Assembly (NCBI GenBank): GCA_020253445.1
Contig: JADCBP010000009.1
Coordinates: forward strand, 124,001-188,000
DNA from: Methylobacterium sp.
Lineage (GTDB): Bacteria > Pseudomonadota > Alphaproteobacteria > Rhizobiales > Beijerinckiaceae
Reading direction: 5' to 3'
DNA length: 64,000 bases
This document shows, piece after piece, positions 27,685 through 38,373 of the stretch. The notes under the pieces are model-generated. The model searched no databases and was not told where the DNA came from. It worked only from the letters and a program-made list of their open reading frames with translations. Every line of letters starts with the position of its first letter. Positions within the stretch are counted from its first letter, which is position 1. Position numbers and translations under genes: made by a program.

Positions 27685-28551
27685 ATGGCATTCTGGATCG
27701 AATTGCTGATTTCCGGCGTGGTGGCCGGGCTGATCATCGGGCTTTCCGCCCTGTCGATCACGCTCGTCTTCGGCATCGCGCGGTTTCCCAACGCGGCGAC
27801 GGGCGACACCATGACCGTCGGCGCCTATGGCGCGCTCCTGGGGCATCGCGCGACGAATTCGCTGCTGGTCGGCGGCCTCACGGGGGCAGCGGCCGGGGCG
27901 CTTGTGGGTTTCCTCGGCTACTGGTTCATCTTCCGCAAGCTCGCGCAGCGCTCCAATGTGGCGCTTCTCGTGGCTTCCATTGGCCTGGCTTTCGTGCTTC
28001 GCGCCATTCTCGGGGTCTCGTTCGGGCATTCGCAGCAGGTCTTCCAGTTGCCGCTGGTGCGGCCCTGGCGGATCGGCGGGGTGCCGGTCCATCCCAATGA
28101 TCTCGTGCTCGCTGCGGCCTGCGCGATGATCCTCGCCATCGTCTTCGCGATCCTGCATCTCACGCCCGTCGGCCGGCGCATGCGCGCGGTGGCGGATGAT
28201 CCGGCGCTCGCGCGTGTCTCGGGGATTTCCCCGTCGGGGGTGATGACCGTGCTCTGGTTGCTGGCCGGCGCGGTTTCGGCCTCGGCGGGAATCGTCGCGG
28301 GCATCAAGACCGTAGTTTCGCCGGAAATGGGGTGGGACCTGCTGCTGCCGGCCTTCGCGGCGGCGATTGTCGGCGGCATCGGCAGCCCGGTCGGCGCGGT
28401 GGCGGCGGGTCTGCTGATCGGCGTGGTGCAGGAACTCGCGACGCCCTTCGTGGGCTTCACCTACAAGATCGCCCTGTCATTCCTGATGATGCTCGTGGTG
28501 CTGCTGGTGCGCCCGCGCGGCCTCTTCGGCAAGCTGGAAGGCGCGCGCTGA
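27685..28551 (+). CDS. livH: LIV-type ABC transporter permease LivH
   Basis: Inner-membrane permease of 288 residues with about eight hydrophobic segments. It shows GLSALSITLVFGIARFPNAATGD and, near the C-terminus, AFAAAIVGGIGSPVGAVAAG, the LivH signature loop. The stop TGA overlaps the livM ATG (TGATG). It belongs with livK, livM, livG and livF. Confidence 0.94.
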   Translation: MAFWIELLISGVVAGLIIGLSALSITLVFGIARFPNAATGDTMTVGAYGALLGHRATNSLLVGGLTGAAAGALVGFLGYWFIFRKLAQRSNVALLVASIGLAFVLRAILGVSFGHSQQVFQLPLVRPWRIGGVPVHPNDLVLAAACAMILAIVFAILHLTPVGRRMRAVADDPALARVSGISPSGVMTVLWLLAGAVSASAGIVAGIKTVVSPEMGWDLLLPAFAAAIVGGIGSPVGAVAAGLLIGVVQELATPFVGFTYKIALSFLMMLVVLLVRPRGLFGKLEGAR

Positions 28552-29438
28552 TGGAAGCCTATCTCATCGCCATCCTGATCGTCACGGCGATCTATGTGCT
28601 GCTCTCGCTCGGCCTCACGCTGCAATACGGGCTGACGGGCCTCATCAATTTCGGCCATGTCGGCTTTTTCTGCATCGGCGCTTACGCCGCCGCGATCCTC
28701 TCGACCGCTGGCGGCATGCCCATTGGCGTGGGGCTTCTCGCCGGCATGGTGCTCGCGGGTCTCGCGGCCATCCCCATCGGGCTCGTGGCCTTGCGATTGC
28801 GCGATGATTACTTCGCGATCGTCACGCTCGGCTTCTCTGAAACCGTGCGCCTTGTCGTGACCTCCGAGGGGTGGCTCACCAAGGGCGTGCAGGGCATTCC
28901 CGGCATCCCCAAGCTGATCGACGGGGTGGGCACAGGCCCTGCGCTGACGATCCTCGCGCTGGTTGGCCTCGCGAACCTCCTCGCGGTGATGGCCTTCCTG
29001 CGCATCGTGAGGAGCCCGTTCGGCCGGATGATCGAGGCAATCCGCGACAACGAGGATGCGGTGAAGGCCCTGGGCAAGGACCCCGCGCGCTTCAAGATCC
29101 AGGTTCTGGTGCTGGGGGCCGTTCTCGCCGGGCTCTCGGGCGGGTTCTACGCGCATTACATCGGCTATGTCTCGCCGGATCAATTCCTGCCGATCGTCAC
29201 CTTCTATGTCTGGATGGCGATCATCATGGGTGGTGTCGGCCGCATTTCCGGAGCGCTGGTGGGCACCTTGCTGCTGATGGGCTTCCTCGAGGGATCGCGC
29301 TTCCTTCGCGACCTGCTGCCCTTCATCTCGGCGGTGGAGATGGCGAGCATCCGCATCGGCGTTGTCGGGCTCGCGCTGATCCTCTTCACGCTCTACCGGC
29401 CTCAGGGCCTGATGGGCGACTATACGAGGCGCAAATGA
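28551..29438 (+). CDS. livM: LIV-type ABC transporter permease LivM
   Basis: Second inner-membrane permease, 295 residues. It has the typical start LTLQYGLTGLINFGHVGFF, then the LivM segment RDDYFAIVTLGFSETVRL and the C-terminal loop MAIIMGGVGRISGALVGT. The ATG at 28551 overlaps the livH stop; the stop overlaps the livG ATG (ATGA). Pairs with LivH to form the pore. Confidence 0.95.
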   Translation: MEAYLIAILIVTAIYVLLSLGLTLQYGLTGLINFGHVGFFCIGAYAAAILSTAGGMPIGVGLLAGMVLAGLAAIPIGLVALRLRDDYFAIVTLGFSETVRLVVTSEGWLTKGVQGIPGIPKLIDGVGTGPALTILALVGLANLLAVMAFLRIVRSPFGRMIEAIRDNEDAVKALGKDPARFKIQVLVLGAVLAGLSGGFYAHYIGYVSPDQFLPIVTFYVWMAIIMGGVGRISGALVGTLLLMGFLEGSRFLRDLLPFISAVEMASIRIGVVGLALILFTLYRPQGLMGDYTRRK

Positions 29439-30193
29439 AGCTGAGCCTCAATGACATTTCCGTCCGCTTCGGCGGCTTCAAGGCGGTGGATGGCGTGAGC
29501 CTTGCAATCGAGCCGGGCACGCTCGTGGGCATTATCGGCCCGAATGGTGCGGGCAAATCGACCCTGTTCTCGATGGTCACCGGCTTCCTGCAGAATGGCG
29601 AGGGGACCGTGCTTCTGGGAGATGCCGATATCTCCCGCGAGGCGCCCTTCGACCGCGCGCGCCACGGCATGGTGCGCACCTTCCAGGTGCCGCGCGAATT
29701 CGCCCATCTCACGGTGCGCGAGAACCTGATGGCGGCGGCCCCCGGCCAGAGCGGCGAAAACCTCGTCGATCTCTTCTTCCGGCCCGGCAGGGTGCGCGCC
29801 GAGGAAGAGGCGATCCGCCGCGAGGCGGAGGAAACCATCGACTTCCTGAAGCTCAGGGCGGTGGCGGATACCTCCGCCGGGCGGCTCTCGGGCGGCCAGA
29901 AGAAACTGCTCGAACTCGGCCGCGCGCTCATGACGAAGCCGAAGCTCATCCTGCTCGACGAGCCTTTCGCGGGTGTGAACCCGGTGCTGATCGAGGCACT
30001 CTCGGGCCATATCCGGGCGCTCAACCGGCGCGGCATCGGATTTGTCATCATCGAGCACGATCTCTCCGCGCTCTCCCGCCTTGTCAGCGTGCTGCATGTG
30101 ATGGATCAGGGCAGGCTGCTGGCCTCGGGCACGCCCGCCGAGGTTCTCGCACGCAAGGATGTGCGCGAAGCCTATCTGGGAGGCGCGGCATGA
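29435..30193 (+). CDS. livG: LIV-type ABC transporter ATPase LivG
   Basis: ATP-binding subunit of 252 residues. Walker A GPNGAGKS near 37-44, signature LSGGQKKLLELGRALM, Walker B LILLDEPFAGVNP and a switch His in IIEHD are all present. The short C-terminal extension is typical of LivG. It overlaps livM and livF at its ends. Confidence 0.95.
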   Translation: MKLSLNDISVRFGGFKAVDGVSLAIEPGTLVGIIGPNGAGKSTLFSMVTGFLQNGEGTVLLGDADISREAPFDRARHGMVRTFQVPREFAHLTVRENLMAAAPGQSGENLVDLFFRPGRVRAEEEAIRREAEETIDFLKLRAVADTSAGRLSGGQKKLLELGRALMTKPKLILLDEPFAGVNPVLIEALSGHIRALNRRGIGFVIIEHDLSALSRLVSVLHVMDQGRLLASGTPAEVLARKDVREAYLGGAA

Positions 30194-30897
30194 GCGTGCT
30201 CGAGGTCGTCAATCTCAGCGGCGGCTATTCCGAGGTGAACATCCTGAACGGCGTCACGGTCTCGGTCGGCCGCGGCGAGATCGTGACAGTGGCCGGCACC
30301 AACGGCGCGGGCAAATCCACCCTCGCCAAGGCCGTGGTGGGCCTGCTGCCCCGCGTGGAGGGCGAGGTCCGCTTCGAAGGGATGGTGATCAACGCCGTGC
30401 CGACGGAAATGCGCGCCAATCGCGGCATCGGCTATGTGCCGCAGGTCTCGAACATCTTTCCTTCCCTCACCGTGCAGGAAAATCTCGAGGTCGTGGTGGG
30501 GGTCGCCGACCGGCGGCAGCGCATCGCCGAGCTTTTTTCGGTCTTCCCCGCGCTTGCCGCGCGTCGCCGCGCGCGGGCCGGCTCGATGTCCGGCGGCGAG
30601 CGTCAGCAACTGGCCTATGCCCGCGCGCTGATGACCCGCCCGCGGCTGATCGTGCTGGACGAACCCACGGCAGCTCTTTCGCCCGCGCTCGTGTCGGAAA
30701 CCTTCGAGCGCATCCGGGCGCTTCCCGGCATCGGCGCGAGCGTGCTGCTCATCGAGCAGCGCGCGCGGCAGGCCTTGAGGATCTCCGATCGCGGTGTCAT
30801 CCTTGATGGCGGACGTGTCGCGATGGAAGGTCCGGCCGATCGCCTGCTGGCCGACGAGCGGGCGGCAAACCTCTATCTTGGTCAACATCACGGCTGA
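30190..30897 (+). CDS. livF: LIV-type ABC transporter ATPase LivF
   Basis: Second ATP-binding subunit, 235 residues. Walker A GTNGAGKS near 36-43, signature MSGGERQQLAYARALM and Walker B LIVLDEPTAALSP. The switch His is replaced by Gln in LLIEQRARQAL, as in other LivF proteins, so LivG probably does most of the hydrolysis. It overlaps livG and stops four bases before the next gene. Confidence 0.95.
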   Translation: MSVLEVVNLSGGYSEVNILNGVTVSVGRGEIVTVAGTNGAGKSTLAKAVVGLLPRVEGEVRFEGMVINAVPTEMRANRGIGYVPQVSNIFPSLTVQENLEVVVGVADRRQRIAELFSVFPALAARRRARAGSMSGGERQQLAYARALMTRPRLIVLDEPTAALSPALVSETFERIRALPGIGASVLLIEQRARQALRISDRGVILDGGRVAMEGPADRLLADERAANLYLGQHHG

Positions 30898-30901
30898 TTC
30901 C

Positions 30902-31984
30902 ATGCTCAAGGAAAGCGAATCCCTGTTCTGCTATGCGGTTTCCGAATTTGGCGAGCCGCTGGTTCCGCTGCGCATGCCGATGCCGGAGCCGAAGGGGACC
31001 GAGGTTCTGCTGAAGGTCGATGCGGCGGGCGTGTGCCACAGCGATCTTCATATCTGCCATGGCTTTTATGATCTTGGTGGCGGCAAGCGTCTCCTGATGG
31101 GGGATCGGGGCATCAGGCTGCCGGTCATCATGGGGCACGAGATCTGCGGCACCGTGGTCAGCGCGGGGCCGGAGGCGGAGGGCGTCACGACCGGCGTGCG
31201 CAAGCTCGCCTTTCCGTGGATCGGCTGCGGCTCCTGCGAGACCTGCGCGCGCGGGGAGGAGCATTACTGCCTCTCGCCGCGCTTTCTCGGCATCTTCCGG
31301 CCGGGCGGCTATGCCAGCCATGTGCTGGTGCCGCATCCGCGCTATCTGCTCGACATCGGCGCGATGGAGCCAGCCATTGCGGCACCCTTCGCCTGTTCCG
31401 GGCTGACGGCCTACAGCGCCCTGCGGAAAATCCCCGAATCCGTGCTGAAGAGCGAGCCGATCGTGCTGTTTGGTGCCGGCGGGGTGGGTCTCATGTGCCT
31501 CACGCTGCTCGGCATGCTCGGCGCGCGGGGTGCGATCGTGGTCGATATCGACGCGACGAAACGCGCGACGGCGCTGGAACTCGGGGCCCTCGCGGCTTTC
31601 GACGGGCAGGACCCCAACCTCGTGGATTTGATCAAGGCGGCAAGCGCGACCGGGAAAGGTGTTCGTGCCGCCATCGATTTCGTCGGCGTGCCATCAACGG
31701 TGCAGACCGGGTTCGATTCCCTCATGAAAGGCGGAACCCAGGTGATCGTCGGGTTGATCGGCGGTGCGATCAGCCTGTCGATCCCGCTCATCGCCTCCCG
31801 GGCCATCGCCATCCAGGGCAGTTATGTCGGCAGCCTCGCCGAACTCGATGAACTGATGCAGCTGGTTCGCAGAAGGCCGCCCGCGCCGCTGCCTGCCCGC
31901 CGGCGGGCGCTGGCCGAGGCGAATGCCGCCCTCGCAGAACTCGAGGCCGGCCGCGTCATCGGGCGCACGATTCTCTGTCCCTGA
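30902..31984 (+). CDS. Zinc-dependent alcohol dehydrogenase family protein
   Basis: Medium-chain dehydrogenase of 360 residues from the ATG at 30902. Catalytic-zinc ligands: Cys in AAGVCHSDLHIC and the His-Glu of GHEICG. The structural-zinc cysteines are in CGSCETCARGEEHYC. The NAD site is ILFGAGGVGLMCL-like (VLFGAGGVGLM). It starts four bases after livF and so belongs to the same transcript. The substrate is unknown; it could oxidise an alcohol released from the compound imported by the LIV system. Confidence 0.9.
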   Translation: MLKESESLFCYAVSEFGEPLVPLRMPMPEPKGTEVLLKVDAAGVCHSDLHICHGFYDLGGGKRLLMGDRGIRLPVIMGHEICGTVVSAGPEAEGVTTGVRKLAFPWIGCGSCETCARGEEHYCLSPRFLGIFRPGGYASHVLVPHPRYLLDIGAMEPAIAAPFACSGLTAYSALRKIPESVLKSEPIVLFGAGGVGLMCLTLLGMLGARGAIVVDIDATKRATALELGALAAFDGQDPNLVDLIKAASATGKGVRAAIDFVGVPSTVQTGFDSLMKGGTQVIVGLIGGAISLSIPLIASRAIAIQGSYVGSLAELDELMQLVRRRPPAPLPARRRALAEANAALAELEAGRVIGRTILCP

Positions 31985-32380
31985 GATTCCGCAAGGCAAA
32001 GATGCCAGACCAGCCCGAGAGGCGGCTTGGCCGCTGCCCGGGCGGGGTGATGAGCCTCGCCGAGCTTGCCTGAGGGCTGTTTCAATTGGCTCCACGCCGC
32101 GGCCTGTCTCAACAAGAAATCGTCGCCCGGTCTCTGTCGAATCCACCCCTTGCGAGGTGCGCTCGAACAGCGGGACTGCGAGCGCATCTTCAACGTCCGG
32201 GATTGCCCGGATGATCAATGGGGGCAGGGTCCGTCAGCAGGCACGCCAGACGCATTCCATGCCCACCGCATTCCATGCCCACCGATAGACATCGATGGCA
32301 TTGTGCTTGATTATTTCTGTTCGTCAGTGGTTTAAGTCGTATCATGCCGCCGTTTCGCACGCGCTCCGGGGGGTCAGAAA
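31985..32380. other. Gap between the alcohol dehydrogenase and guaA, containing a broken gene
   Basis: 396 bp with no intact gene. The right-central part (about 32060-32218, minus strand) encodes a LysR-type DNA-binding fragment, listed separately. The rest holds no recognised coding sequence; bases 32280-32340 are relatively AT-rich, possibly the former promoter of the lost regulator. Confidence 0.5.
32060..32218 (-). pseudogene. LysR-family regulator remnant (partial helix-turn-helix)
   Basis: The minus-strand frame encodes RAIPDVEDALAVPLFERTS and then a helix reading TETGRRFLVETG. This matches the second half of the LysR winged helix (AIrdLEdaLgvpLFeRts). The first helix and the whole effector-binding domain are missing, and the frame then runs into unrelated sequence. 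It may be the former regulator of the liv-adh operon. Confidence 0.7.
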
Positions 32381-33955
32381 TCATTCCCACTCGATCGTGC
32401 CGGGCGGTTTCGAGGTGATGTCGTAGGTGACGCGGTTGATGCCCTTCACCTCATTGATGATGCGCGTCGCCACGCGGCCAAGGAAGGCCATGTCGAAGGG
32501 GTAGAAATCGGCCGTCATGCCATCCACCGAGGTCACGGCGCGCAAGGCGCAGACGTGATCATAGGTGCGGCCATCGCCCATCACGCCGACACTGCGCACC
32601 GGCAGCAGCACGGCGAAAGCCTGCCAGATCGTGTCGTAGAGCCCGGCCTTGCGGATTTCCTCGAGATAGATCGCGTCCGCCTCGCGCAGCATATCGGCTT
32701 TCTCGCGGGTGATCTCGCCGGGAATGCGGATCGCGAGGCCCGGGCCGGGGAAGGGATGACGCCCCACGAAGGTCTCGGGCAGGCCGAGTTCGCGGCCAAG
32801 CGCCCGCACCTCGTCCTTGAAGAGCTCGCGCAGGGGTTCCACGAGCTTCAGCTTCATGCGCTCGGGCAGGCCGCCCACATTGTGATGGCTCTTGATGGTG
32901 ACGCTGGGTCCACCCGAAAAGCTCACGCTTTCAATCACATCCGGGTAGAGGGTGCCCTGAGCGAGGAATTCCGCCGGCTTTCCATCTTTTCCTGCGATCT
33001 TGCGTGCTTGCGCCTCGAACACATCGATGAAGAGCTTGCCGATGGTCTTGCGCTTCACCTCCGGGTCGGAGATGCCGGCCAGCGCGCCAAGGAATGTCTC
33101 GCTCGCATCCACATGCACGAGCGGAATGTGATAGTGCCCGCGGAACAGGTTCACCACCTCCTCGCTCTCGCCCTTCCGCATCAGCCCGTGATCGACATAG
33201 ACGCATGTCAGCTGGTCGCCGATTGCCTCGTGGATCAGCACGGCGGCGACGCTCGAATCCACCCCGCCGGAGAGGCCGCAAATCACCTTGCCCTTGCCCA
33301 CCTGCTCGCGGATTTTCGCAATCATCTCCGCGCGATAGGCGCCCATGGTCCAATCGGATTTGAGCCCCGCGATGTGATGCACGAAATTCGCGATCAGCCT
33401 GCCGCCATCGGGCGTATGCACGACTTCGGGGTGGAACATCGTGGTGTAGATGCGGCGCTTTTCATCCGTGGCGATGGCGAAGGGCGCGTTCTCGCTCACA
33501 GCCTTCACGCTGAAGCCCTCGGGGAGCTTCGTCACGCGGTCGCCATGGCTCATCCAGACCGGATAGCGCTGGCCCACTTCCCAGAGCCTGTCGAAGAGCG
33601 CTGAAGCCTCCTTGATCTCGATATCCGCACGGCCGAATTCGGCCGCATGCCCGCCCTCCACCACGCCGCCGAGCTGAACGGCGGTGGTCTGCTGGCCGTA
33701 GCAGATCGCCATGATCGGCAGGCCACTTGCGAACACCGCCTCCGGCGCGCGGGGGCTGCCCTCGCGCGTCACGCTATCCGGCCCGCCCGACAGGATGATC
33801 GCCTTGGGGCGCACCTTCAGGAAGGCCTCATCCGCCTTCTGGTAGGGGTGGATTTCGCAGTAGACACCGGTCTCGCGCACGCGCCGGGCGATGAGCTGTG
33901 TCACCTGCGAGCCGAAATCGATGATGAGAACGGTGTCGTGGTTGGGAAGCGTCAT
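32381..33955 (-). CDS. guaA: GMP synthase (glutamine-hydrolysing)
   Basis: Converts XMP to GMP with ATP and glutamine in purine synthesis. 524 residues, the normal length. The glutaminase domain has Cys85 in MAICYGQQ with the His-Glu pair in MFHPEVVHT; the PP-loop [10 protein letters not shown] is near 230; and the C-terminus ends KPPGTIEWE as usual. It is read in the same direction as the methyltransferase upstream (17-bp gap). guaB, the preceding step, is about 2 kb further upstream. Confidence 0.97.
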   Translation of the reverse strand: MTLPNHDTVLIIDFGSQVTQLIARRVRETGVYCEIHPYQKADEAFLKVRPKAIILSGGPDSVTREGSPRAPEAVFASGLPIMAICYGQQTTAVQLGGVVEGGHAAEFGRADIEIKEASALFDRLWEVGQRYPVWMSHGDRVTKLPEGFSVKAVSENAPFAIATDEKRRIYTTMFHPEVVHTPDGGRLIANFVHHIAGLKSDWTMGAYRAEMIAKIREQVGKGKVICGLSGGVDSSVAAVLIHEAIGDQLTCVYVDHGLMRKGESEEVVNLFRGHYHIPLVHVDASETFLGALAGISDPEVKRKTIGKLFIDVFEAQARKIAGKDGKPAEFLAQGTLYPDVIESVSFSGGPSVTIKSHHNVGGLPERMKLKLVEPLRELFKDEVRALGRELGLPETFVGRHPFPGPGLAIRIPGEITREKADMLREADAIYLEEIRKAGLYDTIWQAFAVLLPVRSVGVMGDGRTYDHVCALRAVTSVDGMTADFYPFDMAFLGRVATRIINEVKGINRVTYDITSKPPGTIEWE

Positions 33956-33972
33956 GGCCAGCCTTTCGGCAA

Positions 33973-35340
33973 TCAGGTGGAGCGTGTGGAAACGGACATG
34001 AAAAAGCCGTCGGTATCCGTGCGATGCGGCGAGAGCAGCAGGCCAAGCCCGGAAACGTCCCGATGCTGGCCGATGGAATCCAGCCCGGCGGCCCTGGCAT
34101 TCGCGGCGGGGTCGAGAACCCTGAAATCCGGGTTTGCGGCCAGAAAGTCCCTGATCTGCGCGCCATTCTCGGCATCAAGCAGCGAGCAGGTGATGTAGAC
34201 GAGCCGGCCACCAGGCTTCACGTAACGCCTGGCCTGCGCGAGCAAGCCGCGCTGCTCTTCGCGGCGCATCTCCAGCGCGTTGGGCCTGAGGCGCCATTTC
34301 GCATCGGGGTGCCGGCGCCATGTGCCGGTGCCAGTGCAGGGCGCATCGACCAGCACGAGATCGCATTTGCCGGCAAGATCGTCGAGCTTCGCCGGTTCCT
34401 TCCCCTTGGGCGTGCGCACCTGCACGTTCCGCACACCGGCGCGCGTGAGGCGCTCATGGATGGGGGCGAGGCGACGCGCATCGTTGTCGGTCGCGAAGAT
34501 CTGGCCCTTGTTGTTCATCTCCGCGGCCATGGCGAGGGTCTTGCCGCCCCCGCCCGCGCAGAGATCCAGCACCTGCATGCCCGGCTTGGCGCCTGCGAGG
34601 AGCGAAGCCAGTTGCGAGCCCTCATCCTGGATTTCCACCGCCCCCTTGATGAAGGCCGGCTCGGCCTGAATATAGGGCGCGCGTCCCTCGGCATTGGGCT
34701 TGAACCGCAGGCCATAGGGTGAGTAGCGCGTGGCCTCGGGTTCGAGATGGCCAAGCGCCTCCATCGCCTTGAGGCGGATGAGCTTCAGCGCGTTGACGCG
34801 CGCATCGACCGGCGCGCGGGAGGCGAGCGCAGCCGCCTCTTCCACACGGGCCTCGCCGAAGCTCCTGGCGAGTTCCGCATCGAGCCATTCCGGGTAGTTG
34901 CCACGCACATGCGCCGGCGCACCGGAGAGATCGGCCGCGGAAAGCGCCGCGCGCTCGGCCCCGGAGAGCGGGGCGGGTGCGAAGCGTTCGCCTGTGAAAA
35001 GCGCAGCGATCGCCTCCGCCTCCATGCCGCGCAGCAGGCGCAGCATGCCGAGCAGGGCGGCGCGGCCGGATTGTGTTCTCAACGCATCGTCTTCACGCGA
35101 ACCGGTATCCACTTCGCTTGGCGATGCTTCTGCTTCGGCCCGCCAGCCCATGATCCATTGGGCCGAGGCTTTCACGCGCAGGGTGTCATGCACGAGGTTG
35201 CCGATGGCATTGCGATCGCCCGAACCGGCATAGCGGTTGGCCTTGCCCCAATCCGCCAGAGCGGGCCCGAGCGGCCGCTTGCGGTCGAGAATCTCGTCGA
35301 GAAGCGCAATGGCGGCGGAGAGGCGGGCAGAGGGGGTCAT
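33973..35340 (-). CDS. rsmB: RsmB-type 16S rRNA (cytosine-C5) methyltransferase
   Basis: SAM-dependent RNA m5C methyltransferase of 455 residues. The SAM site is [16 protein letters not shown], the catalytic cysteines lie in [15 protein letters not shown] and [10 protein letters not shown]. Residues about 70-86 ([15 protein letters not shown]) are encoded by a palindromic repeat element inserted in frame between the helices QWIMGWRAE and [12 protein letters not shown]. This insertion is foreign to the family and lies on the N-terminal domain surface, so the enzyme may remain active. Known role: methylation of C967 or an equivalent in 16S rRNA. The NusB-like N-terminal region is present in reduced form. 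Confidence 0.9.
   Translation of the reverse strand: MTPSARLSAAIALLDEILDRKRPLGPALADWGKANRYAGSGDRNAIGNLVHDTLRVKASAQWIMGWRAEAEASPSEVDTGSREDDALRTQSGRAALLGMLRLLRGMEAEAIAALFTGERFAPAPLSGAERAALSAADLSGAPAHVRGNYPEWLDAELARSFGEARVEEAAALASRAPVDARVNALKLIRLKAMEALGHLEPEATRYSPYGLRFKPNAEGRAPYIQAEPAFIKGAVEIQDEGSQLASLLAGAKPGMQVLDLCAGGGGKTLAMAAEMNNKGQIFATDNDARRLAPIHERLTRAGVRNVQVRTPKGKEPAKLDDLAGKCDLVLVDAPCTGTGTWRRHPDAKWRLRPNALEMRREEQRGLLAQARRYVKPGGRLVYITCSLLDAENGAQIRDFLAANPDFRVLDPAANARAAGLDSIGQHRDVSGLGLLLSPHRTDTDGFFMSVSTRST
35083..35130 (-). repeat. Palindromic repeat element, copy C (inside rsmB)
   Basis: 48-bp copy of the element seen at 24256 and 50005, here read in the direction of rsmB and lying in frame. 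The outer stem is GCATCG and CGATGC instead of GCATTT/AAATGC; both arms changed together, so pairing is kept. See findings. Confidence 0.75.
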
Positions 35341-35504
35341 TGGCGGATCGCTTGGCGTGAAGGCCCGGACAAGTCAAGCCAATCGGCCGCCGGAAACGGA
35401 TCGTTACCCTTTCCTCACCATTTCCCTTCAAAAACAATTCATGCGCCGCGTTTCTGCCACGATTCGGGCCGAAGCCCTCAAGCCGCTGGTTCTGCGGTCG
35501 AACC

Positions 35505-35521
35505 GGCTCCACGGTGGAGCC
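35505..35521. promoter_or_regulatory. Stem-loop in the leader of the small lipoprotein gene
   Basis: GGCTCCA and TGGAGCC form a perfect 7-bp inverted repeat around CGG, about 40 bases before the lipoprotein ATG. It could be an operator or an mRNA stem-loop. No function is assigned. Confidence 0.4.
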
Positions 35522-35562
35522 TGTCCGCCCGCAGATTCAGTTCGTTTATCAGGAGTAGACTC

Positions 35563-35721
35563 ATGAAGAAGATCATCAACGGCATGTTCGCGGCCGCCAT
35601 GCTCATCTCGGTCGCGGCTTGCGCCTCCTCGCAGGCTCAGCAGACCGATCTGACCCCGCCGGCGCGTGGCATTGATGCCAAGACGCAGCTCGAATGCGGC
35701 ACGAAGCGCGCCTGCCGCTGA
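35563..35721 (+). CDS. Small predicted lipoprotein
   Basis: 52 residues. A signal peptide (MKKIINGMFAAAMLISVAAC) ends in a lipobox-like VAAC, so Cys20 would be lipidated. The mature part of about 33 residues is Gln/Thr/Pro-rich and ends in an Arg-Ala-Cys-Arg tail with two further cysteines. AGGAGT precedes the ATG at 35563 and a strong terminator follows the stop. Entericidin-like proteins have this size, but the sequence is not an obvious match. Function unknown. Confidence 0.78.
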   Translation: MKKIINGMFAAAMLISVAACASSQAQQTDLTPPARGIDAKTQLECGTKRACR

Positions 35722-35746
35722 GCGGTTCACGCCTTTTTCGAAATCG

Positions 35747-35773
35747 AAAGCCCGCCTCACGGCGGGCTTTTTC
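35747..35773 (+). terminator. Rho-independent terminator after the small lipoprotein gene
   Basis: AAAGCCCGCC, loop TCAC, GGCGGGCTTT then TTC: a 10-bp perfect stem with a T-run, 26 bp after the lipoprotein stop. Confidence 0.9.
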
Positions 35774-35826
35774 ATTGGGGCCTTTGCTCATGAGGGCCTT
35801 TTTTCATGGCGCGCTTTTCTCATGGC
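35763..35826. repeat. Degenerate 16-17 bp tandem repeat after the terminator
   Basis: About four imperfect copies of GGGCCTTTTCTCATGGC follow the terminator, beginning at its right arm. They look like slipped duplications of the terminator's right arm plus tail. They lie between the lipoprotein gene and the guaB 3' end. Confidence 0.5.
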
Positions 35827-35861
35827 GGGCAGGATCGCAAGGACGATAAATCGCCCGCACC

Positions 35862-37720
<1,859 letters not shown>

Positions 37721-38305
37721 ATGGCCGCGCTGAACGGGCTTGTCGCCGGGCTCGTGATCTTTCTGGGAGGGCATCTCGTCTCCCGCTTCACCGGGCTCCG
37801 TCAGGCCCTGGTGAGCCGTTTCGGACCGAACCTCTATCGCTCGCTCTATTCGCTGGTGGCCGTGATGGGTTTCGCGCTCATCATCCATGGCTTCGGCGTC
37901 TATCGCGCCGCCGGCTATATCCCGGTCTGGGAGCCGCCGCGCTTCCTCTCTCATCTCTCGGTCCTGCTGGTCTGGCCGGCCTTCATCCTGCTTGCCGCGA
38001 CCTATCTGCCGGGATTGATCAAGGCGAAGGCGAAGCACCCGATGCTCGCGGCCGTGAAGCTCTGGGCCACGGCGCATCTGCTGGCGAATGGCGATCTTGG
38101 TTCCATCCTGCTCTTCGGCTCGTTCCTGGGCTGGGCGGTCTATGCCCGGATCGCGCTGAAGCGCGCGGGGGCGGCGACCATGCCCGCGCCATCCGGTTTT
38201 ACCCGGAATGACGTGATCGCCGTGGTTGTCGGCACGCTTGTCGCGCTTGTCTTCATGTTCGGCCTGCACCGCACGCTGATCGGGGTAGGAATCTTCGGCG
38301 TTTGA
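37721..38305 (+). CDS. NnrU family membrane protein
   Basis: Inner-membrane protein of 194 residues from the ATG at 37721 (GGAGAGAGGA upstream), with about five hydrophobic segments. It begins LVIFLGGHLVSRF and continues with RSLYSLVAVMGFALIIHGFG and HPMLAAVKLWATAHLLANGD, the usual NnrU pattern. NnrU was first linked to nitrite/NO reduction in rhizobia, but many members lie outside denitrification clusters, and no nir or nor genes are here. Function in this organism is unclear. Confidence 0.88.
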   Translation: MAALNGLVAGLVIFLGGHLVSRFTGLRQALVSRFGPNLYRSLYSLVAVMGFALIIHGFGVYRAAGYIPVWEPPRFLSHLSVLLVWPAFILLAATYLPGLIKAKAKHPMLAAVKLWATAHLLANGDLGSILLFGSFLGWAVYARIALKRAGAATMPAPSGFTRNDVIAVVVGTLVALVFMFGLHRTLIGVGIFGV

Positions 38306-38325
38306 CGCTAAAGCGACGCCACGAG

Positions 38326-38351
38326 AAAAAAAAGGCCGCATCCGCGCGGCC
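38326..38351 (-). terminator. Terminator-like hairpin facing the minus strand
   Basis: On the minus strand GGCCGC, loop GCGGAT, GCGGCC is followed by eight T residues. Both flanking genes are on the plus strand, so it would stop antisense transcription. On the plus strand the A-run comes first and no T-run follows, so it is not an ordinary terminator for nnrU. Confidence 0.65.
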
Positions 38352-38373
38352 CGCTTGAGAATTGGGAAGCCCG

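Noticed and set aside
26393-31000. Idea that the LIV-type importer is a urea transporter (urtABCDE) serving the nearby urease
   Set aside because: The binding protein lacks the typical UrtA start, and the operon contains an amidohydrolase and a dehydrogenase instead; 3.6 kb and genes of both strands separate it from urease.
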